DNA from: an uncultured Clostridia bacterium
GTDB taxonomy: Bacteria; Bacillota; Clostridia; Christensenellales; Borkfalkiaceae
NCBI GenBank assembly: GCA_945834965.1
Contig: CAMAHZ010000039.1
Location: 1-9,369, forward strand
Reading direction: 5' to 3'
Length of the DNA stretch: 9,369 nucleotides
A model generated the notes under the pieces. It did not search any database, was not told the DNA's origin, and saw only the letters and a list, made by a program, of their open reading frames with translations. Within the stretch, counting starts at the first letter, position 1; each line of letters starts with the position of its first letter. Below, in pieces: positions 5,896 through 9,369 of this stretch. A program made the translations under genes and the position numbers.

Positions 5896-5981
5896 AAGGC
5901 AAAAACGCAAGGTGAATTATTAGTCGGCAAAAAAACCAAACTTAAATTGTACGGGCATAAGCCGAAATTGAAAGGTAAACT

Positions 5982-6800
5982 ATGGATAGCATAAAGAGAT
6001 TTTTGGCGTTTTCGGGCAACGTTCAGGTCACGGTACTTAATACGACCGCACTTGTAAATAGGGCGATAGAAATTCATTCGACTTCGCCGTCTGCGTCCCG
6101 AATTTTGGGCGGTCTGTTAACCTGTTGCGCCTACTTTGCGTCCGGCATAAAGGGTATGAAGGGCGCGGTTTCAATAACGGTCAAGGCAAAGGACGGCGAC
6201 GGTGCCGTGTCGGTATCTTCCGACGCGCTTTTGCACGTACGCGGCTATGCCGACGGCAGCTGCACTCAAACGCTTAAAGGCGGCTCTTTAACGGTGGTCA
6301 GGGAAGACGGCTTTTCCCAACCCTTCGTCGGAACGTGCGAAATCTCTTCCGACGATATATCCGACGCCTTCGCCAAGTACTTTCAGCAGAGCGAGCAAAT
6401 CCCAACGGCGGTAAAGGTGGGCGTTAAATTAGACGATAGCGGCAAGTGCGTTAGTGCGGGCGGACTGATAATTCAGCTTCTTCCCGACGCCGACGACGAT
6501 GAAACGGCTGCTGCAGGGGACGCCTTTTACGCCTATTGCGACGATAGTTCAAACTCGGACTACACCCCCGACGAGATAGTAGAAAAATTCTTTAAAGGTT
6601 CGGTAAACGGCGAAATTATCGAAGTAAACCCCGTCTATAAATGCAACTGTTCCGAACAAAAAATCAGGGGCGTGCTTGCTTCGGTAGGCAAAGCCGAGCT
6701 TTTAAAAATTTGTGAAGAGCAAGGTGTGGTCAAGGTGCATTGCCACTATTGCAATACCGATTACGTATACGATAAAAATTCCATCGAGGAAAACTTTTAA
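5982..6800 (+). CDS. hslO: Redox-regulated holdase chaperone Hsp33
   Basis: Hsp33 is a cytoplasmic chaperone that is inactive while reduced and zinc-bound. On oxidation its zinc site opens and it holds unfolding proteins. The 272-residue protein has the N-terminal core (FLAFSGNVQVTVLNTTALV at 7-25), the VRGYADG segment (86-92), YFQQSEQIPTA (133-143) and GGLIIQLLP (160-168). The C-terminal redox switch is complete: Cys221 and Cys223 (CNC), then Cys254 and Cys257 (CHYC), a CxC-30-CxxC arrangement as in the family. It is slightly shorter than the usual 285-295 residues. AAAGG (5971-5975) lies six bases before the ATG. The next gene begins almost at its stop codon, so it heads a three-gene unit. 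No clear -35/-10 pair was found upstream. Several extra cysteines (48, 49, 94, 119, 156, 186) are present; their role is unknown. Confidence 0.96.
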   Translation: MDSIKRFLAFSGNVQVTVLNTTALVNRAIEIHSTSPSASRILGGLLTCCAYFASGIKGMKGAVSITVKAKDGDGAVSVSSDALLHVRGYADGSCTQTLKGGSLTVVREDGFSQPFVGTCEISSDDISDAFAKYFQQSEQIPTAVKVGVKLDDSGKCVSAGGLIIQLLPDADDDETAAAGDAFYAYCDDSSNSDYTPDEIVEKFFKGSVNGEIIEVNPVYKCNCSEQKIRGVLASVGKAELLKICEEQGVVKVHCHYCNTDYVYDKNSIEENF

Positions 6801-6803
6801 TTG

Positions 6804-8474
6804 ATGAAGAAAACAGCCGAAATAGATTTCAGCGCAGACAGGTTGCTATCTATTGCCGCCGACAGCGTGGAACAGCACAACTATATCAAGGCGTTAAAAA
6901 TGCTTAATAAAAACGCCGTCCTCAACGGCAACGACGAGGACTCTTATTTGCTGTACGCTGAAATTTTCGACGATTTGGGCTTGAACGAAAAGAGTATAAA
7001 CGGTTGGTTTAAATATTTAGATTACGCAGGCGACGGTGCGGACTTTGCCGAAGCTTACGAAGGGCTTGCCGTCGGATTTATGAGCTTAGGGCAGGATAAT
7101 TTTGCCGCATACTATTATAACAAGCTCTTAATGGAAACCGAAAAGGAACTAAGCCCCCAGAATAGAAAGGAAATAATCGACGCCTTTTTGTTAAAGGAAA
7201 AGCCAGCCCTTCGCTTTGCCTGGCCTGCAAAGCTTGCAGATTATACGGCAGAGCTAAGTAAGGGTATCGACTTAATGCGCGCAAACGATTTTGAAGGCGC
7301 GATTGCCGAATTTGAAAAGGTCGGCGAAGGCAACGAAAAGTACTTCACCGCACGCAATTATATCGCAATGTGCAACATTATTGCAGATAGGAACGACGAC
7401 GCGGAAAAAGAGTGCTTGCATATACTTGAAGGCGACCCGAATAACGTTCACGCCTTAACTACGCTCTCTGCGGTCAAGAGCCAACAGCGTAAGTGGAACG
7501 AAGCAAAGGAGCTTGCCTATAAGCTTTTAAAGCTCAACACGACCGATAGCGAAGATATGTACAAAATCGCCACCGTCTGCTGTGAAAACAAGATGCACGA
7601 AGAAGCTTACGACCTTTTCTGCCGTATGGACGACCACTTTGCCTACGACTGTTCGTTCCTGTTTTTCAAGGCGATTGCGGCGTATAACAGCGATAAAATC
7701 GAAAAGAGTATACAGATTTTCGACACGCTTTTGACGATATATCCCAACGCCGTAACGGCAGATTACTGGTACTACGTAGTGCTTGAAGAGAGCAAAAAAC
7801 CCTTTGAAAAGAGAAGGGAGTTGGAGTATTTTTACCGCCTTCCCCGTTCGGAATGTGAAGCGAATATCGCCATGCTCTCCGCGTTCACCCATTTAACCGA
7901 TTTAAACGCCCAAAAGCTTTTAAAGGAAGCGGATATTTCGGGCGCAATTCACTGGTGTATGGACGAAGGCGAGCCCAACTCAACCGAAGAGCTGCGTTTA
8001 GTCGGTGCGTTCGCCGCGCTAAAGGGCGGTTTAGACGACACGGTTAGGGACGTTTTGTTGGATAGCTTTATGCCCGACCACGTAAAGCTTGAATTGCTCT
8101 CGGGCAGAGTACAGCAAAATAGAGAAGGCGTGTACGGAATAGTCGTTTGCAATATGTACAAGAGCGTGACCATCTTAAGGGTAGAGCTGGGAAGAAAAAA
8201 ACGCAAGGCGTTTTTGCACGCCTACGGCTTGGCGTATTCCCGTTTCGCCATTTTAGACGAGACTTATTTCCTTAAAATTGCCGCCGCAACGGAAAATTTG
8301 TACAAAAAATTAGAGAGTGAAAACGGGTTGGACGAGTGCAAGTCCGTGCCCGATATCGCCGCCGCAATAATCAAGTTTTCGCAGATTAAGGAAGAGCTTT
8401 CGCTTGCACAAATTTGCGACTTTTTCGGCGCGGATATAAATAAAGTAGAAAAAATAACAGGTGATAGGCTATGA
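6804..8474 (+). CDS. Large TPR-type repeat protein of unknown function
   Basis: Its specific function is not recognised. The protein has 556 residues, with no signal peptide or membrane segment visible, so it is probably cytoplasmic. The first two thirds look like tetratricopeptide-type helix pairs. Suggestive units are near residues 20-55, 80-115, 155-190 (GIDLMRANDFEGAIAEFEKV), 185-215 (ending in ILEGDPNNVHALTTL), 220-250 and 285-320 (ending in TIYPNAVTADYW). Such scaffolds bind other proteins. Residues from about 350 on are less clearly repeated. A short stretch near 533-552 (LSLAQICDFFGADINKVEKI) could be a small helix-turn-helix, but this is weak. The start may instead be the TTG at 6801. 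GAGGA (6786-6790) lies ten bases from that TTG and thirteen from the ATG, and the stop of hslO ends at 6800. The end overlaps the next gene by four bases (ATGA), indicating translational coupling. Confidence 0.85.
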   Translation: MKKTAEIDFSADRLLSIAADSVEQHNYIKALKMLNKNAVLNGNDEDSYLLYAEIFDDLGLNEKSINGWFKYLDYAGDGADFAEAYEGLAVGFMSLGQDNFAAYYYNKLLMETEKELSPQNRKEIIDAFLLKEKPALRFAWPAKLADYTAELSKGIDLMRANDFEGAIAEFEKVGEGNEKYFTARNYIAMCNIIADRNDDAEKECLHILEGDPNNVHALTTLSAVKSQQRKWNEAKELAYKLLKLNTTDSEDMYKIATVCCENKMHEEAYDLFCRMDDHFAYDCSFLFFKAIAAYNSDKIEKSIQIFDTLLTIYPNAVTADYWYYVVLEESKKPFEKRRELEYFYRLPRSECEANIAMLSAFTHLTDLNAQKLLKEADISGAIHWCMDEGEPNSTEELRLVGAFAALKGGLDDTVRDVLLDSFMPDHVKLELLSGRVQQNREGVYGIVVCNMYKSVTILRVELGRKKRKAFLHAYGLAYSRFAILDETYFLKIAAATENLYKKLESENGLDECKSVPDIAAAIIKFSQIKEELSLAQICDFFGADINKVEKITGDRL

Positions 8475-9313
8475 AAATTTACGACTTCGACGGTATGTTT
8501 GACGAAAAACTGTCCGAGTACATAAATAAACATTCGGGCGAGTATAAGGAAAAGGAATGGGAAGATATCGTTCCTAAAATGTACGCCCGTTTCGGGGATA
8601 CGACCATAAAGTCTTTAGGCAAATCGCCTAATCAATATTACGCCGAAATGGACGATAAACAGCTCGTTTCTCAGTTAAAATCGCATTTAAAGAACGAAGT
8701 ACCCGTAAGCCTGTTTTTATTCAACGCGATAGAAGCAAGGGATATGGACGAATTGCTCCTGCCGCTTTTATACGGCACTCAGGACGAGATTGCCTGCGCT
8801 CTCAACCTTATCGGCGTAAGCAAAGCCGCCCTGCCCGAGTATATGCGCCTTTTAACCACGTCGGAAGATGAAGATATTCAAAACACCTGCGTAGACAACA
8901 TAAAGGAGCTTGCCGACGATATTAAAGAAGAAGCTCTTTCCTACTACGAAAAGGGCGTGCAAAAGGAATATATGCTTGAAATTCTCTCCCGCTGCGTGAT
9001 AAAGGACGAGAGAATTTTCGATATTTTATTAAAAGAATTCCGCGTCTCGGCGGAAAATTTGTCTATGCACGCAAGCTATTTGGCGGCGTACGGCGACGAA
9101 AGGGCGTTGCCCTATTTGCTCGATAAAATCGACGAAGAAGGCATAACCTTTATAGAGTATCAGGAACTTAAGTATGCAATCGAAAGCTTAGGCGGCAGCT
9201 ACGAAAAGGAAAGGGACTTCTCGTCCGACCCTTACTACCAGCTCGTCAAGGGACGCAACTCAAGCGAAGTAGATATTTTCTCTGCGTTCAACGGTGACAA
9301 AAAGGATAATTAA
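8471..9313 (+). CDS. Helical-repeat (HEAT-like) protein of unknown function
   Basis: I do not recognise a named family. The 280-residue protein is acidic and predicted largely helical, with no signal peptide or membrane segment seen. Residues about 92-240 look like short paired helices of a HEAT-type solenoid. Examples are DELLLPLLYGTQDEIACALNLIG (93-115), ALPEYMRLLTTSEDEDIQNTC (120-140), and a late unit with the HEAT-like phrase YGDERALPYLLDKI (207-220). The first 90 residues start MKIYDFDGMF and are of unknown fold; the last 40 are polar and probably flexible. AGGTGA (8459-8464) sits six bases before the ATG. The ATGA overlap with the TPR-type gene suggests that the two products are made in a fixed ratio and may act together. 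It is the last gene of the unit, with a terminator about 20 bases after its stop. Confidence 0.85.
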   Translation: MKIYDFDGMFDEKLSEYINKHSGEYKEKEWEDIVPKMYARFGDTTIKSLGKSPNQYYAEMDDKQLVSQLKSHLKNEVPVSLFLFNAIEARDMDELLLPLLYGTQDEIACALNLIGVSKAALPEYMRLLTTSEDEDIQNTCVDNIKELADDIKEEALSYYEKGVQKEYMLEILSRCVIKDERIFDILLKEFRVSAENLSMHASYLAAYGDERALPYLLDKIDEEGITFIEYQELKYAIESLGGSYEKERDFSSDPYYQLVKGRNSSEVDIFSAFNGDKKDN

Positions 9314-9330
9314 GAAAAGGATAATAAAAA

Positions 9331-9369
9331 GGCGTGTAACAGGTAAAGCCCGTTGCACGCTATTTTTTT
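9331..9369 (+). terminator. Intrinsic terminator closing the hslO unit
   Basis: GCGTG (9332-9336) pairs with CACGC (9356-9360). The stem continues through a T-G wobble, AAC/GTT, an A-C mismatch and GG/CC to a five-base loop (9344-9348). TATTTTTTT follows up to the window edge, where the T run is cut off. Placement just after the last stop codon fits the end of the hslO transcript. Confidence 0.9.

Noticed and set aside
5889..5921. Possible hslO promoter with TTGTTA and an A/T-rich -10
   Set aside because: At 17-base spacing the -10 would be a poor match (GTGAAT), and the better ATTATT is 21 bases away; not supportable.
7527..7892. 121-codon minus-strand reading frame inside the TPR-type gene
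   Set aside because: It is fully contained in a long coding region on the other strand, with no family resemblance; it is most likely a coding shadow.

Overview
The window reads as chromosomal DNA of a low-to-moderate GC Firmicute, most likely an uncultured Clostridia lineage. This is inferred from a lysine riboswitch with a transcription attenuator, Hsp33, sigma-A type promoters, strong AGGAG-like ribosome binding sites and the codon style. The species cannot be told from the sequence. I saw no phage, transposase, CRISPR, tRNA or rRNA.

Layout. (1) Positions 1-186 hold a dispersed-type palindromic repeat and a leader with a short perfect inverted repeat. (2) 187-1068 (+) encodes a LysR-family regulator. 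(3) 1069-1263 separates two convergent units. It holds a strong terminator for the leftward transcript and a second foldable segment. (4) 4053-1264 (-) is a lysine/diaminopimelate operon, asd-dapA-dapB, reading right to left. asd is of the archaeal/fungal-like class, and dapA and dapB overlap by 4 bases. (5) 4054-4473 has no gene but is dense with regulation. On the minus strand there is a consensus promoter, a lysine riboswitch, an antiterminator/terminator switch and the asd ribosome binding site. On the plus strand a back-to-back promoter drives the next gene, and an inverted repeat lies between the two promoters. (6) 4474-5766 (+) encodes a six-helix membrane protein with a long charged tail, resembling the YesL/DUF624 type. 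(7) 5767-5981 contains hairpins and a partial tandem duplication. (8) 5982-9313 (+) is a three-gene unit: hslO (Hsp33), a large TPR-type protein, and a second helical-repeat protein overlapping it by 4 bases. It closes with a terminator at the right edge.

How it works together. Asd, DapA and DapB carry out successive steps from aspartyl phosphate to tetrahydrodipicolinate, on the way to lysine and peptidoglycan diaminopimelate. The riboswitch gives lysine feedback on all three genes. In the rightward unit, a redox-activated holdase chaperone is co-transcribed with two uncharacterised repeat-solenoid proteins. That association is the best candidate here for something undescribed, though its function cannot be read from sequence alone.
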